64,000 nucleotides of DNA from Algoriphagus sp. Y33. Its GTDB lineage: Bacteria; Bacteroidota; Bacteroidia; Cytophagales; Cyclobacteriaceae. Each line of letters starts with the position of its first letter. Position 1 is the stretch's first letter. Positions 17,291 through 25,619 of the stretch are shown in pieces. The stretch is taken from positions 4,092,001-4,156,000 of the forward strand of contig NZ_CP061947.1 in NCBI RefSeq assembly GCF_014838715.1, in the 5' to 3' direction. The position numbers were made by a program, and so were the translations under genes. The notes beneath the pieces are model-generated. The model searched no databases. It worked only from the letters and a program-made list of their open reading frames with translations, and was not told where the DNA came from.

Positions 17291-17424
17291 TCTGAAGTTT
17301 TGAACTAGTCTGTAATCTATTAAAAAGGGCTCCTGACACTGTCCTGCCCTATATGGGTTGGAAGTAAAAGCCCGGGAATAAGTTATAAAATCCGGGTGTT
17401 GGAACTTTGCCGCTGATCAAAAAA

Positions 17425-19300
17425 TATCTTACGATCAGGAAATTACACTTTTTCAAATGAGCGGGATTCATCTCGATTAAATGCAGTCGGGGGGACTGCA
17501 GCAAAGTAAGTCCAAGTCTGAAGACTTCAACTAGGGCACAAAATTGGTTCAATTCTCCTGTCCTGGACCTAGATCATTGCAGTCTTCAGAATGCCCTATT
17601 TTCTTAATAATTGTCAAAAGTCAACTCTCTTTAAGAGCATCTTAAGATCAAAACATTCACACTTTTCTAAAATAAGCAGGATTCTTCTTAGTTAAATGCA
17701 GTTGGAAGACTGCAACAAAGTAAGTCCAAGTCTGAAGACTTGAACTAGGGTGCGAAATTGGTTCAAGTCTCATGACTTGGACCTAGATCATTGCAGTCTT
17801 CAGACTGCCTTATTTTTCTCCTAATTTGGCAAAAGTCAACTCTCTTTAAGAGTTAAGAGCATCTTAAAATCCGAACATTTACACTTTTCTAAAATGAGCA
17901 GGATTCTTCTTAATTAAATGCAGTCAGGAGACTGCAGCAAAGTAAGTCCAAGTCTGAAGACTTGAACTAGGGTGCGAAATTGGTTCAAGTCTCATGACTT
18001 GGACCTAGATCATTGCAGTCTTCAGACTACCTTATTTTTCTCCTAATTTGGCAAAAGTCAACTCTCTTTAAGAGTTAAGAGCATCTTAAAATCCGAACAT
18101 TTACACTTTTCTAAAATGAGCAGGATTCTTCTTAATTAAATGCAATCGGGAGACTGCAGCAAAATAAGTCCAAGTCTGAAGACTTGAACTAGGGCACGCA
18201 ATTGGTTCAAGTCTCCCGACTTGGACCCATATCATTGCAGTCTTCAGAATGCCCTATTTTCTTAATAATTGTCAAAAGTCAACTCTCTTTAAGAGCATCT
18301 TAAGATCAAAACATTCACACTTTTCTAAAATAAGCAGGATTCTTCTTAGTTAAATGCAGTTGGAAGACTGCAACAAAGTAAGTCCAAGTCTGAAGACTTG
18401 AACTAGGGTGCGAAATTGGTTCAAGTCTCATGACTTGGACCTAGATCATTGCAGTCTTCAGACTGCCTTATTTTTCTCCTAATTTGGCAAAAGTCAACTC
18501 TCTTTAAGAGTTAAGAGCATCTTAAAATCCGAACATTTACACTTTTCTAAAATGAGCAGGATTCTTCTTAATTAAATGCAGTCGGGAGACTGCAGCAAAG
18601 TAAGTCCAAGTCTGAAGACTTGAACTAGGGTGCGAAATTGGTTCAAGTCTCATGACTTGGACCTAGATCATTGCAGTCTTCAGACTACCTTATTTTTCTC
18701 CTAATTTGGCAAAAGTCAACTCTCTTTAAGAGTTAAGAGCATCTTAAAATCCGAACATTTACACTTTTCTAAAATGAGCAGGATTCTTCTTAATTAAATG
18801 CAATCGGGAGACTGCAGCAAAATAAGTCCAAGTCTGAAGACTTGAACTAGGGCACGCAATTGGTTCAAGTCTCCCGACTTGGACCCATATCATTGCAGTC
18901 TTCAGAATGCCCTATTTTCTTAATAATTGTCAAAAGTCAACTCTCTTTAAGAGCATCTTAAGATCAAAACATTCACACTTTTCTAAAATAAGCAGGATTC
19001 TTCTTAGTTAAATGCAGTTGGAAGACTGCAACAAAGTAAGTCCAAGTCTGAAGACTTGAACTAGGGTGCGAAATTGGTTCAAGTCTCATGACTTGGACCT
19101 AGATCATTGCAGTCTTCAGACTGCCTTATTTTTCTCCTAATTTGGCAAAAGTCAACTCTCTTTAAGAGTTAAGAGCATCTTAAAATCCGAACATTTACAC
19201 TTTTCTAAAATGAGCAGGATTCTTCTTAATTAAATGCAGTCGGGAGACTGCAGCAAAGTAAGTCCAAGTCTGAAGACTTGAACTAGGGTGCGAAAGTAGT
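17425..19300. repeat. higher-order tandem repeat array: nine 214/222-bp palindromic monomers, 658-bp period
   Basis: The anchor TCCAAGTCTGAAGACT recurs at 17511, 17725, 17947, 18169, 18383, 18605, 18827, 19041 and 19263. Spacings are 214, 222, 222, 214, 222, 222, 214, 222, so three monomer types repeat in order with a 658-bp period. Comparing 17725-18382 with 18383-19040 by eye I found one difference (GTCAGGAG versus GTCGGGAG). The 8-base length difference comes from an extra TTAAGAG copy plus one base in a T-rich stretch. Each monomer holds four hairpins: GCAGTC-loop-GACTGC, CAAGTC-TGAA-GACTTG, CAAGTC-TCAT-GACTTG, and GCAGTC-TTCA-GACTGC; the 222-bp types add AACTCT-CTTTA-AGAGTT. The leftmost monomer (17425-17640) is clearly diverged and the last is cut at about 19300. 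No reading frame of note runs through it. It lies upstream of DUF4432 and downstream of the unknown 19381 gene. Confidence 0.95.
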
Positions 19301-19305
19301 TTAAC

Positions 19306-19339
19306 TCAAAAAACCTTCGAGATTTCGGAAACCTCGAAG
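19306..19339 (-). terminator. rho-independent terminator of the 19381-20055 gene
   Basis: Read on the minus strand, CTTCGAG and CTCGAAG form a 7-bp stem around GTTTCCGAAAT (TTT/AAA can extend it), followed by GG and six T. It lies 42 bases beyond the stop codon of the acidic protein gene and exactly at the right edge of the tandem array. Confidence 0.85.
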
Positions 19340-19380
19340 CTTAGTAGTTGGGAGCCAGGGCACTAGAACCCAACCCAAAG

Positions 19381-20055
19381 CTACTCTTCCTCTGCCTCTT
19401 GAAAAACGGTTACTTCCGCATCAAATTCTGCCTCCACAAACTCATCCCTCGCTATCCAGTATTCTGAAGTGATCAATCTGTACTGATTTTCACCCAAATT
19501 GCTTAACTCCCAAATTATCGAATCTGCTTCTTCAAACTTGACTTTACCCAGGAGATGATCTGCAAATAGCCGCTTGATCAAATTGCTATCATTTAAAGTA
19601 AACTGCAAAGCTTTAAGCACAATTTCCTTGCTGACCTCTTCTGCAGCGGCATCGACACTGCTGATTTCAAATTCAGCAATTGTGGCTTTTGCATTTGGGA
19701 ATTTGCCATTGTAGGCCTTGTGCAATAACTGATTGATATTGAAAAGCTGGTGATGGAGGCTAATGACAGGGTACTCCTCGGAGATCTTGTCCAATAGCAT
19801 ATCATGGGAAATCTGCTCAATCTGACCTTCATTGAGTTTATCCGAAAGTCTATAATCAAGCAGGATTGCTGCAGCTTCAGCCGGTTCGAAATCAGAAATC
19901 GCCATAGTAAGAAGCTCTCTCAACTCAGCCGGGTTGGATTTTGCAGCATCTGGAAAACCAAAACGATCAAGCAATGCTATTAAATCTTGGTTGCTCCAAC
20001 TTTCCAGCAATTCATCTACGGTGTTGACTTTGTTGATAATGATATGGTAATTCAT
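19381..20055 (-). CDS. acidic protein of unknown function
   Basis: A 224-residue protein with no signal peptide or membrane helix. It is mostly helical and rich in Asp/Glu (for example the C-terminal F-V-E-A-E-F-D-A-E-V-T-V-F-Q-E-A-E-E-E). The first half has S-N-Q-D-L-I-A-L-L-D-R-F-G-F-P-D-A-A and A-E-L-R-E-L-L-T-M-A-I, suggesting a small helical bundle. I recognise no family and no catalytic motif. It stands alone: a terminator lies just downstream and a 318-base gap upstream. Codon use looks like its neighbours. It could be a cytoplasmic regulator or a structural protein, but nothing here decides that. Confidence 0.7.
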   Translation of the reverse strand: MNYHIIINKVNTVDELLESWSNQDLIALLDRFGFPDAAKSNPAELRELLTMAISDFEPAEAAAILLDYRLSDKLNEGQIEQISHDMLLDKISEEYPVISLHHQLFNINQLLHKAYNGKFPNAKATIAEFEISSVDAAAEEVSKEIVLKALQFTLNDSNLIKRLFADHLLGKVKFEEADSIIWELSNLGENQYRLITSEYWIARDEFVEAEFDAEVTVFQEAEEE

Positions 20056-20318
20056 AATTAGTGGTTTTAGTTTTTATAGAATTGTGTAGCTATTTGCTAA
20101 CAAAGAGCCTGTAGGAAAAAGCTCCGCTAGCTTACCGTACTCTTGATTTTATAACGGACATTCTACAATTAGCGTTCGAGCAAGGAAGTATTAAGAACAC
20201 AACCTAAAGCTTAGAATCACAAAAAGGCTTCTTAAGTCCTCCGAAACTAGGTTTATTGTCAGATTTATATTTGTTAATGTTTGTGCATCGAAATCTCAGG
20301 ACTTGGATAAATGCCAAT
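20056..20318. other. intergenic gap with no recognised feature
   Basis: This stretch holds the presumed 5' region of the minus-strand gene ending at 19381. I find no reading frame, no clear -33 TTTG / -7 TAnnTTTG pair, and no strong hairpin apart from the terminator at its right end (20319-20347). Confidence 0.5.
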
Positions 20319-20347
20319 AAAAAAGCCCTTGCTTTTCAACAAGGGCA
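20319..20347 (-). terminator. rho-independent terminator after the DUF1080 gene
   Basis: On the minus strand GCCCTTG and CAAGGGC form a perfect 7-bp stem with an 8-base loop, followed by TTTTTTATT. It begins 27 bases after the DUF1080 stop codon and closes the PVC-dehydrogenase/DUF1080 operon. Confidence 0.92.
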
Positions 20348-20373
20348 TTTCATGACCTATTCTAACGAGCTGT

Positions 20374-21177
20374 CTACTGCTTCAGCAGAACATCCTTAAA
20401 CTGAACTTCCATCGGAGGTCCTACGTGCACCTGCACCCCCAAGTAACCTGATTCCATTCTGTTTTTAGGATCCTCATCATGCACTTCGCTCATAAGCTGT
20501 CCATTTACATAATGCTGTAGCACATTCCCCTTCGCAATGATATGGACACTGTTCCATTCACCGGCTTTGACCATAGCCCCCAGCTCAGCCCGATCACCGA
20601 TTTCCTGCTCTACCCTAAGCCCCTTCCAGGCGTTTCGCTCTATGTATTCCCTCATTTCCACACCATCAGGCTGTGACAGAATCTTAGTTTTTTGACCTCT
20701 GTAAGCTAGTGTAGTACGCTTTCTCTCCTCGTAGTTTTGACCGGTATAATTGTTCTTTCCGTCTATATCAGCTTGATAGCCTTTCAGGGCGAATGGCACG
20801 TCCTCTACCATCTCACTCCTATAGTTAATCCCGGAATTTCCGCCTTCAGAAATCTTAAATTCTGCTTTTAGCTCAAAATCCCCGGGCTGTCCTCCTTTCC
20901 AAATCAGAAAAGTATTGGCTTTCAGTAATGTCTCAGGAGTGATTTCGCCTGTGATCGCTCCCCCCTTCACAGACCAATAAACAGGATCTCCCTCCCAACC
21001 TTCAAGAGTCTGTCCATCAAAAATTGATTCGAAACCAGCATCTGTTGAACTTATTGGGACTATAGTAGACACATTACTATCCGAAGGTTGTTGGCAATTC
21101 ACAAAACCGATTACCATCATTGCCCCTACACTAAGTGCCTCTATTCTCAGCCATTTTGATTTTAATAGATCTTTCAT
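20374..21177 (-). CDS. DUF1080 family 3-keto-disaccharide hydrolase, lipoprotein-like
   Basis: The 267-residue protein begins with a hydrophobic signal ending V-N-C-Q-Q, so Cys28 may be lipidated. The body shows the DUF1080 concanavalin-like fold: [13 protein letters not shown] near residue 49, [10 protein letters not shown] near 100, [10 protein letters not shown], and the closing pair [10 protein letters not shown] and [11 protein letters not shown]1080 members cleave glycosides oxidised at C3. Its start overlaps the stop of the upstream haem dehydrogenase by four bases (ATGA), so the two are translated together: the dehydrogenase may make the keto-glycoside that this enzyme cleaves in the periplasm. 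That link is inference from coupling and family knowledge. Confidence 0.9.
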   Translation of the reverse strand: MKDLLKSKWLRIEALSVGAMMVIGFVNCQQPSDSNVSTIVPISSTDAGFESIFDGQTLEGWEGDPVYWSVKGGAITGEITPETLLKANTFLIWKGGQPGDFELKAEFKISEGGNSGINYRSEMVEDVPFALKGYQADIDGKNNYTGQNYEERKRTTLAYRGQKTKILSQPDGVEMREYIERNAWKGLRVEQEIGDRAELGAMVKAGEWNSVHIIAKGNVLQHYVNGQLMSEVHDEDPKNRMESGYLGVQVHVGPPMEVQFKDVLLKQ

Positions 21178-23867
21178 TCTTCTGTTTGGGCTTTAGTTTG
21201 GTATACTTTATGATTTGCCTTGCCTCCAGAGATCAGGTAAGCCATCAAATCTTTCAATTCTTCCTCGTTTAATCTGTTGATCAACCCCGGCATCATTACA
21301 GAAATCTTCGAATCCTTGACCGTGGACACCTTATTCTTTTCCACTTTGCGAAGCACATCTGGAGAGAAAGGGTTTTGGGAAACAGAATAGCTGGTTTCAT
21401 CTTCGTTCACGATTCTTCCCATCACAGAGCTTCCGTCATTTAACTCAAGTACGCTAGCTACATATTGCTCAGAAATCTCATCGCTAGGGTTGATCGTAGC
21501 TTCCAGAATATCTTTTGGAGAGAAACGGGTTCCTAACTGGGTCAAATCAGGACCTATGATTCCGCCCTCTCCGCCTAGTGTATGGCAGGACAAGCACTGA
21601 GAAGCCGCAAACATCGCTTTACCTTTGGCCAAATCTCTGCCACTTAAATCTCTCATCAGCGAATCAGCTTCTTCCACAGTCCATCTTCTCCCCGGTCCCT
21701 CCGGCTGAATGTCTGAATTCACCAAGTCATTTCCATTCCCCGTGAGCAAAGCTGCACCTGAGAGTTCATTGTATTTATCAAAATCACTTTTTGGAACATG
21801 GGATAATGCCATTTTTCTAGCTCGGTCTATAAAGCCAACATAGCTGCGCCCCCCCTTGTATTTGAAAGCATCCTGAATCCAACTGAAATATTTCTCATGT
21901 AATTCTGGGGTCCACCCCGCTTCAGCTCCACCGAGAACTGTAGCAAGATACGTCTGTTGGGCAGGTGGCACATTTGCCAGCATATTTGCGATGTCCAATC
22001 CGTACTGGGGATTTCTCATAATCAGATCAGAAGAAGAAGTAAACGTCTTCTGATAATCCGGATCATCTTTGGCATTTTCCAGTAAAGCCAAAGTCTTTTC
22101 TACCGCATTAGGCGCATCCAAATAAACAAGAAGCACCGCCAAAGCACGATCAAGGTTGTTATTATTAGCAGGGAAATTATCATCCAGATAAGCTATCAAA
22201 TCGGTTTTCAGAGAACCTGAGGGCTCTCCCTGCCTAGCCAGGATCAGCTCAAAAGCTCTCAATAAGTCTTGCTTACCTTTCTCATCCAAAGACCTAAAGT
22301 CAATTCCTATCAACGCCTGGACCATAGGTGCTCCCGCCCCTTTGTCTGAGTGACGGGACAAAGCTATCATTGCTTGTGTCAAAGTCACAGGATCCTTTTC
22401 TCCAAGAGCCTTGGCTTTCCATAAACTCACAGGCTGATGCTCCAAGGCAATTCTAGCTGCATACTGCACGTATCTATCCCCATTTTTCAGGTTCTCCCAA
22501 GCCAGATCAAGTCCGGAAGCCGGGGCATCAGCTACATGAAGAGCCTCCAATTGTCTTCTCAACTTTGCTTCATCAGGCAAATCATCTATTTGAAGCGGTT
22601 TTTTATCGGACTCCTTTACATCACCATCATAGTATACCCGATAAAGATCTGACTCCAATCTTCTGCCACCAGTCATAAAATACATCGCACCATCCGGGCC
22701 TATTATTCCATCAGTCAAAGGAAGCGGAGAACCGGAAATAAACTCTTCGGCTTTGGCTTCATAGGTGCCTCCTTTTGGAGTCAATGTCATAGAATAAATA
22801 ATCCCAAAGCTCCAGTCAAATGCAAAAAGGGATGTTCTATACTTCTCCGGGAAGTTTGCTTCTGTACCAAACATCACATTCGTAGGTGACCCTTGTCCAA
22901 TGTTTAAAATCGCCGGTAAATTATCCGGATAATTTGGAGACCATTTTTGGTTGCCCGTTCTCCACCCATACTCACTTCCCGAAGTCACATGACAGATTCT
23001 GGTAGGTCTATACCAAGGCATTCCAAAATCCCACTCCATGTCTGAATCGTAAGTAAACAAATCACCAACCTCATTAAACGCAATGTCAAAAGGATTTCTG
23101 TACCCTGCAGAGATCAGCTCCCAGTGCTTTCCTTCGGGGTCTATGTTTGCTACCCATCCTCCCGGAGCCATTCTATCATTTGCGTGTCCCCTTGGATCTT
23201 TTATCTCAGGAAACAGGTTGTCTTCCTGCCATACATTCGGAAGTCTGTAAGCATCCATTTCAGGTACATCTGTATGATTTCCCGCTACTATATAAAGTGA
23301 CTGTCCATCGGGTGAAAGCTTGATACTATGTGGTCCATGTTCGCCTGGCTGCCCGGTAAATCCTTTGATCTTCGTTACGGACTCATACTGATCGTCTCCA
23401 TCTAAATCCTGAATCCGGTAGAGTCCTGTACTTTCGGCAAATGTCTCATTTCCATGATGGTTTACCATGACATAGAGACTATTGAATGCATACAGCAAGC
23501 CTTGCGCATATCCCATCCCTACTTGAGGTTCCGACACATTTCCTACAATGAGTTTTTCTACTTTAGGAACTATGGAGTCAGCCCCTATTTCAGGGATCTC
23601 CAGCCTATATAGAAACCCATATTGATCAGCCGTAATCAATCTGTTTTTGTCATCGAAAGTCATAGCAACCCATGATCCTTCATCCTTTTCTCCAGGGCTC
23701 AAGAGATGTTCGGCTACAAAACCATCGGGTAACGTAAGCTTATCCAACTTGGGATTGCCGGTTAATTTTCGTTTGTTTTCATCCTTATCCTCTGTGGAAC
23801 AGGATACTGTTACAAGCACAGCCACAGAGAAAAGAAATAAATTTCTTATTGAATTTTTGAGGCGCAT
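21174..23867 (-). CDS. PVC-type haem-binding CxxCH dehydrogenase, lipoprotein
   Basis: The ATG at 23867 gives an 897-residue lipoprotein whose signal ends V-T-V-S-C-S (an upstream TTG in frame is unlikely). Residues about 35-420 form a soluble-glucose-dehydrogenase-like propeller: L-P-D-G-F-V-A-E-H-L-L, W-V-A-M-T-F-D-D-K-N-R-L, E-H-G-P-H-S-I-K-L-S-P-D-G, and Y-R-N-P-F-D-I-A-F-N. A HEAT-like helical middle (about 440-700) leads to a cytochrome c domain with C-L-S-C-H at about residues 756-760 and probable Met ligand in V-M-M-P-G-L. The protein should oxidise a sugar or alcohol outside the cytoplasm and pass electrons to the haem. It is coupled to DUF1080 and follows a SusCD pair, from which it is separated by a hairpin terminator. 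Confidence 0.92.
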   Translation of the reverse strand: MRLKNSIRNLFLFSVAVLVTVSCSTEDKDENKRKLTGNPKLDKLTLPDGFVAEHLLSPGEKDEGSWVAMTFDDKNRLITADQYGFLYRLEIPEIGADSIVPKVEKLIVGNVSEPQVGMGYAQGLLYAFNSLYVMVNHHGNETFAESTGLYRIQDLDGDDQYESVTKIKGFTGQPGEHGPHSIKLSPDGQSLYIVAGNHTDVPEMDAYRLPNVWQEDNLFPEIKDPRGHANDRMAPGGWVANIDPEGKHWELISAGYRNPFDIAFNEVGDLFTYDSDMEWDFGMPWYRPTRICHVTSGSEYGWRTGNQKWSPNYPDNLPAILNIGQGSPTNVMFGTEANFPEKYRTSLFAFDWSFGIIYSMTLTPKGGTYEAKAEEFISGSPLPLTDGIIGPDGAMYFMTGGRRLESDLYRVYYDGDVKESDKKPLQIDDLPDEAKLRRQLEALHVADAPASGLDLAWENLKNGDRYVQYAARIALEHQPVSLWKAKALGEKDPVTLTQAMIALSRHSDKGAGAPMVQALIGIDFRSLDEKGKQDLLRAFELILARQGEPSGSLKTDLIAYLDDNFPANNNNLDRALAVLLVYLDAPNAVEKTLALLENAKDDPDYQKTFTSSSDLIMRNPQYGLDIANMLANVPPAQQTYLATVLGGAEAGWTPELHEKYFSWIQDAFKYKGGRSYVGFIDRARKMALSHVPKSDFDKYNELSGAALLTGNGNDLVNSDIQPEGPGRRWTVEEADSLMRDLSGRDLAKGKAMFAASQCLSCHTLGGEGGIIGPDLTQLGTRFSPKDILEATINPSDEISEQYVASVLELNDGSSVMGRIVNEDETSYSVSQNPFSPDVLRKVEKNKVSTVKDSKISVMMPGLINRLNEEELKDLMAYLISGGKANHKVYQTKAQTEE

Positions 23868-24009
23868 AGGGCTAATGTTATTGGATAGCAATAGTTAGAA
23901 TTTTAAATTGGTGATTAATTCTGCTATAATAAAACCACTCATGAAATATTATGTCTTTTTGCAAAATGATTTTTACAGTAAGACATTATTCCCAGCTGCA
24001 AATAAAACT

Positions 24010-24049
24010 ACCCGACATCAAAGCATTCTCAATACAGCTGATGTCGGGT
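24010..24049 (-). terminator. rho-independent terminator after the first susD gene
   Basis: ACCCGACATCA and TGATGTCGGGT form an 11-bp perfect stem around an 18-base loop; on the minus strand AGTTTTATTT follows. It lies 17 bases past the SusD stop codon and would lower read-through into the haem dehydrogenase gene. Confidence 0.8.
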
Positions 24050-24065
24050 CATTTACTCTTATTTA

Positions 24066-25574
24066 TTAGAAATAAGGACTAAGGTCAGACTCTGCCGCCG
24101 GCAATGCATAGAACTTATTAAGATTCGTAAATACCTGTGGACGGGGCTTACCCGTCTCAGTTGAAGGATAGTAATAATCCAAAGGATTAGCTACAATCCG
24201 TTGGCCATAAGGAACAATAATTTCCTGAATACGGTCAGTTCTTTGGATATCAAACCAGCGCTTATTTTCAAAGGCTAACTCCACTCTCCTCTCTCTGAAA
24301 ATCGCCTCTCCCAAATCTGTACCACTACTATTCACCGGACCGAGCCCGGCGCGGTCTCTCACTTGGTTCAGGTAAGTGCGTGCTTCCCCGTCTTTCCCCT
24401 GCTCATTAAGTGCTTCTGCCATAAAAAGCAATACTTCTGAATAGCGGTAAATCGGGAAGTTCGTGCCTGTATTATTATGCTGGGAGTGTTTTTTGGCGTA
24501 TTTCTTAATGTAAGGGTAAGTCTTATCATCTCTTGCGCTATTGGACAAAAACACATACCCAATGGAGGCCTCTTCTCTTTCATCCCCTTCCTCATAGGCA
24601 GCAATAATATCGGGGGTAGGGATATTATTTCCTTCACCGTCCAAATCCTGGGGATTGCCGGTTCCTGTAATCTCCACTAATTCTTCTGCCAACAGCGGCC
24701 TAGGCATCATCTGATAAATAAAATTACCGTTAAGGCCTGCAGCACCTTCTAAAAACTGTACTTCAAACACCGATTCTGCATTATTTTTATTACCGGCATT
24801 ATCAGAGAAGGCCATAGCATAATTAGGTATCAGACTATATTCACCGCTGTTGACTACCGGTTTCAATATCTCCTCAGCATCCAGCCATTGCTCCTGATTG
24901 ATGTAAACATTTGCCAGCAATGTACGAGCTGCTCCGGATGTCACTCTTCCTGCTTCCTGTTGGGATTTTGGAGGTAATAAAGGCACTGCAGTTTTCAGAT
25001 CAGCCACTATCTGTGCATAGACATCTGCTTCTTCAGAAAGCGGTAGAGCAGCCTCTTCCCGAGTGTCCACGGGAGTTAGATGCAATGGGACTTTTCCGAA
25101 ATAACGCACCAACTCAAAATATGCATAAGCTCTTAAAAACAATGCCTGTCCTTTAACATTGTCTTTTGAATCCTGATCAAATTCCACCTCATCAATCAAC
25201 GCCAAAATCTGATTGGTTCTCGAAATAATACGGTAGTCAAGCCTCCATTGCTGAAGAATATTATCATTTGCAGTGACACCATTTGCCTCAGCCACGGAAA
25301 AATCCGCCAAATCCTCCTGGGGATCTACGGCTCCAAACAGCTCATTTCTTCCATAATAGGTATTATCAGAATGCATTTCAGCAAGTCTATAGGCTCTGTC
25401 GTTCACAATACTCCTCAACGGAGCATAAGCCGCATTCACTGCCTGCACAAAGTCAGTCTCCGTTTTGAAGAACGTAGTGGAGCTCAATTCAGTCTCAGGC
25501 ACTACTGTGAGAAAATCATCACAGCCTGAAAGTCCCAAAGTGGCAGCTAGTAATACAATTATATATTTTTTCAT
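24066..25574 (-). CDS. SusD/RagB family nutrient-binding lipoprotein (first pair)
   Basis: A 502-residue surface lipoprotein: signal ends G-L-S-G-C-D-D-F-L, so Cys18 is lipidated. The SusD pattern follows with L-S-S-T-T-F-F-K-T-E-T-D-F near residue 30, F-L-R-A-Y-A-Y-F-E-L-V-R-Y-F-G (TPR helix, about residue 150), L-P-L-S-E-E-A-D-V-Y, and R-Y-S-E-V-L-L-F-M-A-E-A-L-N-E with E-R-R-V-E-L-A-F-E-N-K-R-W-F-D near the C-terminus. It caps the SusC transporter encoded 45 bases upstream and selects the ligand. Ligand identity cannot be read from sequence; context suggests a glycoside. Confidence 0.96.
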   Translation of the reverse strand: MKKYIIVLLAATLGLSGCDDFLTVVPETELSSTTFFKTETDFVQAVNAAYAPLRSIVNDRAYRLAEMHSDNTYYGRNELFGAVDPQEDLADFSVAEANGVTANDNILQQWRLDYRIISRTNQILALIDEVEFDQDSKDNVKGQALFLRAYAYFELVRYFGKVPLHLTPVDTREEAALPLSEEADVYAQIVADLKTAVPLLPPKSQQEAGRVTSGAARTLLANVYINQEQWLDAEEILKPVVNSGEYSLIPNYAMAFSDNAGNKNNAESVFEVQFLEGAAGLNGNFIYQMMPRPLLAEELVEITGTGNPQDLDGEGNNIPTPDIIAAYEEGDEREEASIGYVFLSNSARDDKTYPYIKKYAKKHSQHNNTGTNFPIYRYSEVLLFMAEALNEQGKDGEARTYLNQVRDRAGLGPVNSSGTDLGEAIFRERRVELAFENKRWFDIQRTDRIQEIIVPYGQRIVANPLDYYYPSTETGKPRPQVFTNLNKFYALPAAESDLSPYF

Positions 25575-25619
25575 TTTTAATTCAGTTTATGTGAATATGT
25601 AAGTTCAGATCCGGCTAAA

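Noticed and set aside
17349..17552. Small reading frame at the left edge of the repeat array
   Set aside because: It runs through diverged repeat sequence, has no family motif and no sensible start; it is an accident of the repeat.
17425..19300. CRISPR array
   Set aside because: The repeating unit is 214-222 bp with no short repeat/unique spacer pattern, and no cas genes are nearby.
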